From: Aromatoleum toluvorans
GTDB lineage: Bacteria; Pseudomonadota; Gammaproteobacteria; Burkholderiales; Rhodocyclaceae
Direction: 5' to 3'
NCBI RefSeq assembly: GCF_012910905.1
Contig: NZ_WTVN01000002.1
Span: 62,001-126,000 of the forward strand
DNA length: 64,000 nt
Shown here: piece by piece, positions 16,103 through 24,916 of the stretch
Layout: the number at the start of each line of letters is the position of its first letter
Numbering within the stretch: position 1 is the stretch's first letter
The notes under the pieces: generated by a model
What the model saw: the letters and a program-made list of their open reading frames with translations, nothing else
The model's database searches: none
Told to the model about the DNA's origin: nothing
Made by a program: the position numbers and the translations under genes

Positions 16103-17269
16103 ATGACGATGCTCAACACCCCCGACGAACACCAGGAAATCCGCGACGCGATCCGCAGCCTGTGCAGCGAATTCTCCGACGAATACTTCCGCCGGATCGA
16201 CGAGCAGCGCGGCTACCCGGAGGCCTTCGTCGACGCGCTGATCGGCGCCGGCTGGCTCTCCGCGATGATCCCGGAGGAATACGGCGGCTCGGGCCTGGGG
16301 CTCACCGCGGCCTCCGTGATCATGGAGGAGATCAACCGCTCGGGCGGCAACTCGGGCGCGGTGCATGGCCAGATGTACAACATGGGCACGTTGCTGCGAA
16401 ACGGTAGCACGGCGCAGAAGGAGAAGTACCTGCCGGAGATCGCCGCCGGCAAGCTGCGCATCCAGTCGATGGCGGTGACCGAGCCGACGACCGGCACCGA
16501 CACCACCAAGATCAAGACGACCGCGGTGAAGAAGGACGGCCGCTACGTCGTCAATGGCCAGAAGGTGTGGATCAGCCGCGTGCAGCACTCGGACCTGATG
16601 ATCCTGCTGGCGCGCACGACGCCGCTCGCCGACGTGAAGAAGAAGTCCGAAGGCATGTCGATCTTCATCGTCGACCTGAAGGACGCGATCGGCAACGGCC
16701 TCACCGTCCGCCCGATCCCCAACCTCGTCAATCACGAGACCAACGAGCTCTTCTTCGACAACCTCGAAATCCCCGAGGAGAACCTGATCGGCGAGGAGGG
16801 CAAGGGTTTCAAGTACATCCTCGACGGGCTGAACGCCGAACGCACGCTGATCGCCGCCGAATGCATCGGCGACGGCTACTGGTTCATCGAGCGCGCGACC
16901 AAGTACGCCAACGAGCGCGTCGTCTTCGACCGCCCGATCGGCCAGAACCAGGGCGTGCAGTTCCCGATCGCCGACGCCTTCATCGAGATCGAGGCGGCGA
17001 ACCTGATGCGCTTCAAGGCGTGCGAACTGTTCGACGCGCACCAGCCCTGCGGCGCGCAGGCCAACATGGCGAAGTACCTCGCCGCGAAGGCCTCGTGGGA
17101 AGCGGCCAACGTGTGCCTGCAGACGCACGGCGGCTTCGGCTTCGCGAACGAATACGACATCGAGCGCAAGTTCCGCGAGACGCGCCTGTACCAGGTCGCG
17201 CCGATCTCGACCAACCTGATCTTCTCGTTTGTGGCCGAGCACCTGCTCGGGCTGCCGCGCTCGTTCTGA
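16103..17269 (+). CDS. Acyl-CoA dehydrogenase
   Basis: The 388-residue FAD enzyme is of normal family length, with SMAVTEPTTGTDTTKIKT as the FAD-binding middle segment and a C-terminal helical bundle. The usual base position in the YEGT motif reads YQVA here (Gln364). A glutamate is present at the alternative base position used by isovaleryl- and long-chain acyl-CoA dehydrogenases (LNAER, Glu246). This points to a branched or unusual acyl group. CAGGAG precedes the ATG. Inside the operon it would oxidise a saturated acyl-CoA, for example methylsuccinyl-CoA, to the enoyl-CoA used by the hydratase encoded upstream. Substrate assignment is inference. Confidence 0.9.
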   Translation: MTMLNTPDEHQEIRDAIRSLCSEFSDEYFRRIDEQRGYPEAFVDALIGAGWLSAMIPEEYGGSGLGLTAASVIMEEINRSGGNSGAVHGQMYNMGTLLRNGSTAQKEKYLPEIAAGKLRIQSMAVTEPTTGTDTTKIKTTAVKKDGRYVVNGQKVWISRVQHSDLMILLARTTPLADVKKKSEGMSIFIVDLKDAIGNGLTVRPIPNLVNHETNELFFDNLEIPEENLIGEEGKGFKYILDGLNAERTLIAAECIGDGYWFIERATKYANERVVFDRPIGQNQGVQFPIADAFIEIEAANLMRFKACELFDAHQPCGAQANMAKYLAAKASWEAANVCLQTHGGFGFANEYDIERKFRETRLYQVAPISTNLIFSFVAEHLLGLPRSF

Positions 17270-17286
17270 TCGCCGGGGTGAACACG

Positions 17287-18648
17287 ATGAACCATCCAAC
17301 GAATCCGGGCGCGGCGCTCGCCGAATTCGCCGCCGGGCTGCGCGTCGAGGACCTGCCGCCGACGGTCGTCGCGCGCACCGAGGAGCTCTTCCTCGACTGG
17401 GCCGCGTCCGCGCTCGCGGCGAAGGGCCTGCACCCGGTCCCGCAGTTCGAGGCGTTCGCGGCGGCGATGGGGCCGGCGGACGGCAAGGCAGAAATTCTCG
17501 TCAGCCGTGCACGGACGTCGGCGTATTTCGCCGCGTGGGTCAATGCCGCCTCGTCGCATCTGGTCGAGCAGGACGACCTGCACAACAGCTCGGTGCTGCA
17601 CCCGGCGACCGTCGTGTTCCCGGCTGCGCTCGCGGCGGCGCAGGACGTCGGCGCCTCGGGCGCCGAGCTGATCGCGGCCGCCGTCGCGGGTTACGAGGCG
17701 GGCATCCGCATCGGCGAATTCCTCGGCCGCTCGCACTACCGCATCTTCCACACGACCGCCACCGTCGGCACGCTCGCCGCGGCGGTCGCGGTCGGGCGCG
17801 TGCTGAGGCTCTCGCCCGCGCAAATGGTGCACGCACTGGGCTCGGCCGGCACGCAGGCGGCGGGCTTATGGGAATTCCTGCGCGACGCGGCGGACTCGAA
17901 GCAATTGCACACCGCGCACGCGGCCGCGAGCGGGCTGGCCGCGGCCTACCTTGCACGCGACGGCGTGACCGGCGCACAGCGCATCCTCGACGGCGCGAAA
18001 GGCCTTGCGGCGGGCATGTCGTCGGATGCCGATCCGGCGCGTCTCACCGACCGGCTCGGCTCGCGCTGGGCGCTGCTCGAGACCTCGTTCAAGTTCCACG
18101 CCTCGTGCCGCCACACGCACCCGGCCGCGGATGCGCTGCTCGCCGTGCTGCAGCGCGAACGCCTGTCCCACAGCGACATCGCCTCGGTCGTCACGCGCGT
18201 GCATCAGGGCGCGATCGACGTGCTCGGCGCGGTCACGGTGCCGACGACCGTGCATCAGGCGAAGTTCTCGATGGGCACGGTGCTGGGCCTGATCGCCGTG
18301 CACGGCAAGGCCGGCCTCGAGGAATTCCGCGACCACGCGCTCACCGACCCGGCCGTCGCCGCCTTCCGCGACAAGGTGCGCATGACGCTCGACGCCGACG
18401 TCGACGCCGCTTATCCGCAGCGCTGGCTCGGCCGCGTCGAGGTCACGACGCGCACCGGCACGAGCTTCCACGGCGCGATCGACGAGCCGAAGGGCGACCC
18501 CGGCAACACGCTGACGCGCGCCGAACTCGAGGACAAGACGCGCCGCCTCGCGCGCTTCTCGGGCGCCGCGAGCGACGCCGAAATCGCCGCGCTGATCGCG
18601 CGCGTCTGGAACCTGCACACCGCCGCCAGCGTAGCGGCCCTCCTGTGA
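17287..18648 (+). CDS. MmgE/PrpD family protein
   Basis: The 453-residue protein matches the MmgE/PrpD family, which holds 2-methylcitrate dehydratase and cis-aconitate decarboxylase. Visible family features are EQDDLHNSSVLHPATVV near residue 100, ASCRHTHPAADAL near 280 and the FSMGTVLGLIAVHG segment near 325. The start follows GGGGTG and lies 17 bases after the dehydrogenase stop. Members act on tricarboxylic or branched dicarboxylic acids, which fits the operon. Whether it dehydrates, isomerises or decarboxylates cannot be told. The in-frame extension upstream is a shadow of the dehydrogenase gene. Confidence 0.85.
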   Translation: MNHPTNPGAALAEFAAGLRVEDLPPTVVARTEELFLDWAASALAAKGLHPVPQFEAFAAAMGPADGKAEILVSRARTSAYFAAWVNAASSHLVEQDDLHNSSVLHPATVVFPAALAAAQDVGASGAELIAAAVAGYEAGIRIGEFLGRSHYRIFHTTATVGTLAAAVAVGRVLRLSPAQMVHALGSAGTQAAGLWEFLRDAADSKQLHTAHAAASGLAAAYLARDGVTGAQRILDGAKGLAAGMSSDADPARLTDRLGSRWALLETSFKFHASCRHTHPAADALLAVLQRERLSHSDIASVVTRVHQGAIDVLGAVTVPTTVHQAKFSMGTVLGLIAVHGKAGLEEFRDHALTDPAVAAFRDKVRMTLDADVDAAYPQRWLGRVEVTTRTGTSFHGAIDEPKGDPGNTLTRAELEDKTRRLARFSGAASDAEIAALIARVWNLHTAASVAALL

Positions 18649-18668
18649 CCTCTCCCGGAGTCCGACCC

Positions 18669-19862
18669 ATGACCGCCAACCCCACCCCGCTGCCGCTCGA
18701 CGGCGTCACCGTCGTCTCGCTCGAACATGCCATCGCGGCCCCCTTGGCGACGCGCCACCTCGCCGACCTCGGCGCGCGCGTGATCAAGATCGAACGCCCC
18801 GGCGTCGGCGATTTCGCGCGCGCCTACGACCATCGCGTCGACGGCATGGCCTCGCATTTCGTGTGGGTGAACCGCTCCAAGGAGAGCCTGACGCTGGACC
18901 TCAAGCGGCCCGAGGCGCAGGAGATCCTGCAGCAGCTCCTCCTTGAGGCCGACGTACTGGTGCAGAACCTCGCGCCCGGCGCCGCGGCGCGCCTCGGCCT
19001 GTCCTTCGAGGCGCTCGCGCCGAAGAACCCGAAGCTGATCGTCTGCGACATCTCCGGCTACGGCGAGGGCGGCCCCTACACCGAGAAGAAGGCCTACGAC
19101 CTGCTGATCCAGAGCGAGTCGGGCTTCCTGTCGATCACCGGCACGCCCGACGAGCAGGTCAAGGCCGGCATCTCGATCGCCGACATCGCCGCCGGCATGT
19201 ACGCCTACAGCAACATCCTCGGCGCGCTGATCGAGCGCGGTCGCACCGGTCGCGGCCGCCGCATCGAGATCGCGATGATCGACGCGATGGTCGAGTGGAT
19301 GGGCTTCCCGATGTACTACGCGTACCACGACCAGGCGCCACCCCGGCGCAGCGGCGCCGCGCACGCGACGATCTACCCCTACGGCCCCTTCAAGGCCGGC
19401 GACGGCCGCACCGTGATGCTGGGCCTGCAGAACGAGCGCGAATGGGCGGTGTTCTGCGAGCGCGTGCTGCTGAATGCGCCGCTCGCGGCCGACGCGCGCT
19501 TCGCGAGCAATGCCGAGCGCACCGCGCACCGCACCGAGCTGCGCGCGCTGATCGAGGAGACTTTCGCGCGCCTCACCGCCAAGGAGGTGATCGCGCGGCT
19601 CGACGCCGCCGACATCGCCAATGCACACGTCAGCACGATGAACGACCTGTGGTCGCACCCGCAGCTCGCCGCGCGCGGGCGCTGGACGAGCGTCGATTCG
19701 CCCGCAGGCCCGCTGCCGGCGCTGCAGCCGCCCGGCATGGGCCCGGCGCGCCCGGCGCGCATGGACCCGGTGCCCGCGCTCGGCGCGCACACCGACGCGA
19801 TCCTCGCCGAACTCGGCTACGGCGAAAAGGCCGCCGCACTGCGCGCGCAGGGGGTGTGTTGA
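18669..19862 (+). CDS. Class III CoA-transferase (CaiB/BaiF family)
   Basis: The 397-residue protein has the CaiB/BaiF fold. The N-terminal half carries ARVIKIERPGVGD and the family segment NRSKESLTLDLKR. The catalytic aspartate that forms the acyl-enzyme anhydride is Asp172 in SIADIAAGMYAY. Members move CoA from succinyl-CoA or another donor onto a carboxylic acid without free intermediates. Here it most likely activates the dicarboxylate that feeds the pathway. GGAG precedes the ATG, and its TGA overlaps the next start (TGATG), so it is translationally coupled to the lyase. Confidence 0.9.
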   Translation: MTANPTPLPLDGVTVVSLEHAIAAPLATRHLADLGARVIKIERPGVGDFARAYDHRVDGMASHFVWVNRSKESLTLDLKRPEAQEILQQLLLEADVLVQNLAPGAAARLGLSFEALAPKNPKLIVCDISGYGEGGPYTEKKAYDLLIQSESGFLSITGTPDEQVKAGISIADIAAGMYAYSNILGALIERGRTGRGRRIEIAMIDAMVEWMGFPMYYAYHDQAPPRRSGAAHATIYPYGPFKAGDGRTVMLGLQNEREWAVFCERVLLNAPLAADARFASNAERTAHRTELRALIEETFARLTAKEVIARLDAADIANAHVSTMNDLWSHPQLAARGRWTSVDSPAGPLPALQPPGMGPARPARMDPVPALGAHTDAILAELGYGEKAAALRAQGVC

Positions 19863-20722
19863 TGGAACGCACGATCGGCCCCGCGCAACTGCACCTCGGC
19901 CGCGCGCGCAGCTTCCTTTTCGTGCCGGCGAGCCGTCCCGAACGCATCGCGAAGGCGATCGCGACCGCCGCCGATGTCGTGATCGTCGACCTCGAGGACG
20001 CCGTCGCCCCCGCCGACAAGCCCGCCGCGCGCGCCGCGCTGCTCGCCTGGCTCGACGCCCACCCCGGCGAACGCGTCGTCGTGCGCATCAATGCTGCCGA
20101 CACCGCCTGGCACGCCGACGACCTCGCCGCCTGCCGCCATCCCGGCATCGCCGGCGTGATGCTGCCCAAGGCCGACAGCGCCGCGCAGCTCGCCCACGCG
20201 CACGCGGCGAGCGGCAAGCCGGTGCTCGCGATCATCGAGACCGGCGCCGGGCTCGACGCGCTCGGCGCGATCGCGCAGGCGCCCGGCTGCGCGCGCCTCG
20301 TCTTCGGCAAGCTGGACCTCGCGGTCGAGCTCGACCTCGTGCCCGACGAGGCCGATCCCGAGGAGCTCGTGTTCCTGCCATACCGCGCGCTGCTGGTGCT
20401 CGCGAGCCGGCGCGCGGGGCTGCCGCCGCCGGTCGACGGCGTGTTCACGGCGATCGGCGACACCGACGGGCTCGCCCGCTACGCGCAGCGCGCGCGCCGC
20501 CACGGCTTCGGCGGCGTGCTGCTGATCCACCCCAAGCAGGTCGGCGCGGTCACCGCCGCGTTCACGCCGTCGGACGCCGACGTCGCGTGGGCGCGGGCCG
20601 TGCGTGCCGCGGCCGCGGCGGCGGGCGGCGGGGCGGCGGTCGTCGACGGCCGCATGATCGACGCCCCGGTGATCGCCCGCGCCGAACGCATCCTTGCCGC
20701 CGCCGCGCTCGCGGCGCCGTGA
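19862..20722 (+). CDS. CitE-like CoA-ester lyase (citramalyl-CoA/malyl-CoA lyase type)
   Basis: The 286-residue TIM-barrel lyase of the HpcH/HpaI-CitE family has SFLFVPASRPERIAKA at the N-terminus, the Mg-binding VDLEDAVAPADK, VVVRINA, IIETGAG and FGKLDLAVELDL. These enzymes cleave 3-hydroxy-acyl-CoA esters. Given the hydratase and CoA-transferase neighbours, citramalyl-CoA to acetyl-CoA plus pyruvate is the most plausible reaction. The start overlaps the CoA-transferase stop by one base. Malyl- or methylmalyl-CoA substrates cannot be excluded. Confidence 0.85.
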   Translation: MERTIGPAQLHLGRARSFLFVPASRPERIAKAIATAADVVIVDLEDAVAPADKPAARAALLAWLDAHPGERVVVRINAADTAWHADDLAACRHPGIAGVMLPKADSAAQLAHAHAASGKPVLAIIETGAGLDALGAIAQAPGCARLVFGKLDLAVELDLVPDEADPEELVFLPYRALLVLASRRAGLPPPVDGVFTAIGDTDGLARYAQRARRHGFGGVLLIHPKQVGAVTAAFTPSDADVAWARAVRAAAAAAGGGAAVVDGRMIDAPVIARAERILAAAALAAP

Positions 20723-20779
20723 CCGCCGTCGTCCCCACCCCGCAACACCCACCACAAGACCATGACCGGAGGAGATCCC

Positions 20780-21802
20780 ATGAACATCCATTCCCGCTTC
20801 CGCCGCATCGCCCTCGGCGCCGCCCTCGCCGCGCTGCTGCCGCTCGCCACCCCGGCCGTCGCGGCCGACCCGATCATCATCAAGTTCAGCCACGTCGTCG
20901 CCGCCGACACGCCCAAGGGCAAGGGCGCCGACCACTTCAAGCAGCTCGTCGAGGAACGCACGCAAGGTCGCGTGAAAGTCGAGGTTTATCCCAACAGCAC
21001 GCTGTACAAGGACAAGGAGGAGCTTGAGGCGCTGCAGCTCGGTTCGGTGCAGATGCTCGCGCCCTCGCTGTCGAAGTTCGGCCCGCTGGGCTTGAAGGAG
21101 TTCGAGGCCTTCGACCTGCCCTTCATCTTCCCCGACCGCAACGTGCTCGCGCGCGTCACCGAAGGCCCGGTGGGCGCGGGCCTCTTCAGGAAGCTCGAAT
21201 CGCGCGGCATCGTCGGCCTCGGCTACTGGGACAACGGCTTCAAGTCGATGAGCGCGAACAAGCCGCTGCGCAAGACCGAGGACCTGAAGGGCCTGAAGAT
21301 GCGCATCCAGTCGTCCAAGGTGCTCGAGGGGCAGATGCGCGCGGTCGGCGCGATCCCGCAGGTGATGGCCTTCTCGGAGGTGTACCAGGCGCTGCAGACG
21401 GGCGTCGTCGACGGCACCGAGAACACCATCTCCAACTACTACACGCAGAAGGCGCACGAGGTGCAGAAGCACCTCACGGTGTCCGACCACGGCTACATCG
21501 GCTACGCGGTCATCACCAACAAGAAATTCTGGGAGGGCCTGCCGCCCGACCTCCGCGCGACGCTGGAAAAGGCCATGCAGGAGACCACCCGCTACGTTAA
21601 CGTCATCGCCAAGCAGGAAAACGACGACGCGCTGGCGAAGATCAGGGCGGCGGGCAAGACCGAGATCATCACGCTGAGCGCGGCCGAGCGCGACGCCTGG
21701 CGCAAGGCGATGCTGCCGGTGCACAAGGAGATGGCGAGCCGCGTCGGCGCCGAGACGATCGCGGCGATCGCGAAGGAAGCCGCGGCGCTGGGCTACAAGT
21801 AA
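20780..21802 (+). CDS. TRAP transporter solute-binding protein (DctP family)
   Basis: The 340-residue periplasmic receptor has a Sec signal peptide (about 1-28, ending TPAVAA) and a DctP-type body. KMRIQSSKVLEGQMRAVGA contains the conserved arginine that binds the substrate carboxylate, and TGVVDGTENTISNYYT is a family landmark. The start at 20780 follows GGAGGAG, better than an ATG six codons earlier. It ends the catabolic operon and probably captures the pathway's dicarboxylate. The membrane subunits DctQ and DctM are not next to it, so it must pair with a permease encoded elsewhere. Confidence 0.9.
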   Translation: MNIHSRFRRIALGAALAALLPLATPAVAADPIIIKFSHVVAADTPKGKGADHFKQLVEERTQGRVKVEVYPNSTLYKDKEELEALQLGSVQMLAPSLSKFGPLGLKEFEAFDLPFIFPDRNVLARVTEGPVGAGLFRKLESRGIVGLGYWDNGFKSMSANKPLRKTEDLKGLKMRIQSSKVLEGQMRAVGAIPQVMAFSEVYQALQTGVVDGTENTISNYYTQKAHEVQKHLTVSDHGYIGYAVITNKKFWEGLPPDLRATLEKAMQETTRYVNVIAKQENDDALAKIRAAGKTEIITLSAAERDAWRKAMLPVHKEMASRVGAETIAAIAKEAAALGYK

Positions 21803-21904
21803 CGCCCGCCGCGGGCAATGACATGCATCCCGCCACCCGGCCCGCGGCCGGCGTGGCGGCTATACTCCCGGTTTTCCATAACAAGACCGAACAGAGGAAC
21901 CCGC

Positions 21905-22366
21905 ATGTCCGACCTGCGCGACCGCCCCCAACCCCATCCACGCGCCCGCCGCCTCGCCCTCGCGGCGGCCGCGCTGGCCGCCGTGACGCTCGCGGCCTGC
22001 AGCCGCCCCGCCGACACCGACGGGGAGGCACGCGCCAGCCGCATCCAGCCAGTCGCGAAGATCTCGCTCAAGGTGCAGAAGGTCGCCCCGGGCAGCCGTA
22101 CCGGCGAGCAGGTCTACCAGGGCACCTGTGCCGGCTGCCACGGCGCGGGGGCGCTCGGTTCGCCCAAGACCGGCGACGCCGCCGCGTGGGGGCCGCGCAT
22201 CGCGCAGGGTTTCGACACGCTGACCAAGCATGCGATCGAGGGCATCCGCCAGATGCCGCCGCGCGGCGGCGGCGCCGACCTCACCGATACCGAAGTGCGC
22301 CGCGCGGTCGCCTACCTCGCCAACAGCGGCGGCGCGAAGTTCGCGGAGCCGCCGGTCACGAAGTAA
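21905..22366 (+). CDS. Lipoprotein c-type cytochrome (c5-like)
   Basis: The 153-residue protein has an N-terminal signal ending in the lipobox VTLAAC (Cys32), one haem motif CAGCH (75-79) and a likely axial methionine in RQMPPRGGG. The spacing and the ADLTDTEVRRAVAYL helix resemble cytochrome c5. Lipid anchoring would hold it to a periplasmic membrane face as an electron carrier. TATACT at 21861-21866 may be its -10 box, and AGAGGAA precedes the ATG. It lies between the TRAP receptor and ttrS on the same strand. A role in passing electrons near the tetrathionate reductase is possible but unproven. Confidence 0.88.
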   Translation: MSDLRDRPQPHPRARRLALAAAALAAVTLAACSRPADTDGEARASRIQPVAKISLKVQKVAPGSRTGEQVYQGTCAGCHGAGALGSPKTGDAAAWGPRIAQGFDTLTKHAIEGIRQMPPRGGGADLTDTEVRRAVAYLANSGGAKFAEPPVTK

Positions 22367-22455
22367 ACGCCGCGCGGGCACGGGGCGCCGCCGGGCGGCT
22401 CGTCCCGCCATGACAGCCGCTTGACCCGCCACGGCGAACGCGGGATGCTTGCGCG

Positions 22456-24300
22456 ATGCCTGCATCCCCCGGCGGACGGCGCCTCATCGGCGCCGTGCTG
22501 CTCCTCCTCGCCCTGCTCGCGCCGGTCCGCGCGGCCCCGGCCGACGCTGCCGGCGCCGTGCGCATCGGCGTGCTCGCCTTCCTCGGCGCGGAGGCCGCCT
22601 CCGGCGAATGGTCGCCGGTGCTGCGCCGCCTGCAGGCCGCGCTGCCGGGGCGCCCGGTCAGCCTCGTGCAGCTCGACCACGGCGGCCTGCACGACGCCGC
22701 GGCCGCGGGCGACATCGACTTCCTCATCACCAACCCCGGCCACTACGTCGAGCTCGAAGCCGAACTCGGCGCGAGCCGCATCCTCACGCTCGACCCCGGC
22801 CCGCCACGCGCACCCGAGCGCGCGATCGGCTCGACGGTGATCGTGAAGGCCGGCAACGGCGCCCTGCGCACGCTCGCCGACCTGCGCGGGCGGCGCATCG
22901 CGGTGGTGTCGACCGACGTGTTCGGCGGCTTCCAGACGATCTGGCGCGAACTCGCCGCACAGGGCATCGACCCGCAGCGCGATTTCGCCGAACTGAAGAT
23001 CGTCGGCCTGCCGATGACCGGCGTCTTCGACGCCGTCGCGCGCGGCGAGGCGGACGCCGGCTTCGTGCGCGGCTGCCTGCTCGAAAGCCGCGACGCGTGG
23101 CGCACCGCCTTCACCGTGCTGGGCGCGCGCAACGAGCCGGACTACCCCTGCGCGACCTCGACGCGGCTCTACCCCGACTGGCCGCTCGCGACCCTGCGCC
23201 ACACCCCGCCCGCGCTGGCGAAAGAGGTCGCGGTCGCGCTGCTGGCGATGTCGACCGCGCGCGACGGCATGGAATGGGCCGTGCCGGCGGACTACCAGTC
23301 GGTGCACGAGATGTTCCGCGAGCTGCAGACCGGCCCCTACGCCTACCTGCGCGAACCGACGCTGATGGCGCTGGCCGAGCGCTACTGGCGCTGGATCGCC
23401 GCATTCGCGCTGCTGCTGGCCGCCTGGATCCTGTACACGGTGCGCGTCGAACACCTCGTGCACGCGCGCACCGCCGAGCTGCGCGCGGCACTCGCAGCGC
23501 GCGAGGCCCTCGAGGCGCGCATCCGCGCCAACCAGGAGCAGGCCGACCATCTCGCCCGCCTGTCGGTGCTGGGCGAGCTGTCCGGCACGCTCGCGCACGA
23601 ACTCAACCAGCCGCTGGCGACGATCGCGAACTACGCACAGAGCCTCATCCGCCGCAGCGACAACGGCCGCCTCACCGACGCCGCGGTGCGCGAAGCCTCC
23701 GGCGAAATCGCCGGACAGGCCGAACGCGCCGGGGGCATCCTCGGCCGCATCCGCGGCTTCGCCCGGAAGCGCGCGACGGTGCGCGAGCGCGTCGCCCCCG
23801 GCGCACTCGCCGCCGACGCGGTCGCATTGTTCCGCGGCATGCTCGCGAACGCGCCCGAAGTGGCCGTGGACGACACGCTGCCGGCCGACGCCGTCGTCGA
23901 GGTCGATCCGCTGCAGATCCAGCAGGTGCTGCTGAACCTGCTGAAGAACGGCTACGATGCGGCGCGCGGCCTGCCGCGCGAACGCCAGCGCCTGGCCGTG
24001 CGCATCGACGAGGGCAAGGGGGACAATGCCGGCCACGCCTGCATCGCCGTGCGCGACCACGGCAGCGGCCTCGACGCCGCGGCGCGCGAGCGCCTGTTCG
24101 AGCCCTTCTTCACGACCAAGCCGGACGGCCTCGGCCTCGGCCTGTCGATCTGCCGCACGATCGCCGAGGCCCATCTCGGCCGCCTGACCGTGGATGGCGC
24201 GGACGGCGGGCCGGGCTGCGAATTCGTCCTCAGCCTGCCGCTGGGCGCGCCCGCCAGCGCATCACCGGAGTCCCCTACCGACCATGCTGCCCACCGATAA
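22456..24300 (+). CDS. ttrS: Tetrathionate sensor histidine kinase TtrS
   Basis: The 614-residue protein has a signal peptide, a periplasmic PhnD-like substrate-binding domain (about 33-300, with the FLITNPGHY landmark), one membrane helix (about 311-328), a coiled linker and a kinase core. His381 lies in LAHELNQP, and the ATPase has RDHGSGLD and GLGLGLSICRT. This is the architecture of TtrS, which detects tetrathionate and phosphorylates TtrR. Two cysteines in the sensor (207, 232) may be redox active. It overlaps ttrR by 17 bases, and ttrBCA lies next to it in the facing direction, supporting the assignment. Confidence 0.88.
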   Translation: MPASPGGRRLIGAVLLLLALLAPVRAAPADAAGAVRIGVLAFLGAEAASGEWSPVLRRLQAALPGRPVSLVQLDHGGLHDAAAAGDIDFLITNPGHYVELEAELGASRILTLDPGPPRAPERAIGSTVIVKAGNGALRTLADLRGRRIAVVSTDVFGGFQTIWRELAAQGIDPQRDFAELKIVGLPMTGVFDAVARGEADAGFVRGCLLESRDAWRTAFTVLGARNEPDYPCATSTRLYPDWPLATLRHTPPALAKEVAVALLAMSTARDGMEWAVPADYQSVHEMFRELQTGPYAYLREPTLMALAERYWRWIAAFALLLAAWILYTVRVEHLVHARTAELRAALAAREALEARIRANQEQADHLARLSVLGELSGTLAHELNQPLATIANYAQSLIRRSDNGRLTDAAVREASGEIAGQAERAGGILGRIRGFARKRATVRERVAPGALAADAVALFRGMLANAPEVAVDDTLPADAVVEVDPLQIQQVLLNLLKNGYDAARGLPRERQRLAVRIDEGKGDNAGHACIAVRDHGSGLDAAARERLFEPFFTTKPDGLGLGLSICRTIAEAHLGRLTVDGADGGPGCEFVLSLPLGAPASASPESPTDHAAHR

Positions 24301-24916
24301 CGCCGTGATCCATGTCGTGGACGACGACGCGGCCTTCCGCCGCTCGCTCGTGTTCCTGCTCGAATCGGTCGGCTGGCGCGTCGCGAGCCACGCCTCGGCC
24401 GAGGATTTCCTCGCAACCCGGCAAGATTCGCCCGAGGTGCCCGCCTGTCTCGTGCTCGACATCCGCATGCCGACGATGAGCGGACTGGAGCTGCAGGAGC
24501 GCCTGCGCGCGGACGGGGCGCTGCCACCCATCGTCTTCATCACCGGCCACGGCGACGTGGAACTCGCGGTGCAGGCGATGAAGCACGGTGCCTGCGACTT
24601 CCTGCAGAAGCCATTCAGGGATCAGGCGCTGCTCGACGCGGTCGCCGCCGCCGTGCGGCGCGGCGCCGAGGACCGCTCGCGCCACGCGCAGCGCGACGAA
24701 GCGAAGGCACGCCTCGCGCGCCTGTCGCCGCGCGAACTGGAAGTCGCGCGCCTGGTCGCGCAGGGCCTGCCCAACAAGCTCGTCGCGCGCGAGCTCGACA
24801 TCAGCGAGAAGACGGTGCATGTGCACCGCCAGCACGTGATGGACAAGGCCGAGGTCGGCAGCGCCGCGGAGCTCGCGCGCCTGATGCTGCGCGCCGACCC
24901 CGCGGCGCTCGACTGA
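24284..24916 (+). CDS. ttrR: Tetrathionate response regulator TtrR (FixJ/LuxR type)
   Basis: The 210-residue regulator has a receiver domain (VVDDDAAFRRS, phosphoacceptor in CLVLDIRMP) and a C-terminal LuxR/FixJ helix-turn-helix (LSPRELEVARLVAQG, then KLVARELDISEKTVHVHR). The start at 24284 overlaps the end of ttrS, consistent with translational coupling. The stop is directly adjacent to the stop of the convergent ttrA. In Salmonella the orthologous pair activates ttrBCA when tetrathionate is present; the same role is inferred here. Confidence 0.88.
   Translation: MLPTDNAVIHVVDDDAAFRRSLVFLLESVGWRVASHASAEDFLATRQDSPEVPACLVLDIRMPTMSGLELQERLRADGALPPIVFITGHGDVELAVQAMKHGACDFLQKPFRDQALLDAVAAAVRRGAEDRSRHAQRDEAKARLARLSPRELEVARLVAQGLPNKLVARELDISEKTVHVHRQHVMDKAEVGSAAELARLMLRADPAALD

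Noticed and set aside
18411-21724. Long minus-strand frames (459 and 635 codons) across the CoA-transferase, lyase and TRAP genes
   Set aside because: They show shadow composition and no motifs, and the plus-strand genes have full family signatures.
22312-24174. A 620-codon minus-strand frame opposite ttrS
   Set aside because: It lacks any domain, while the plus strand carries the complete histidine kinase with all catalytic motifs.
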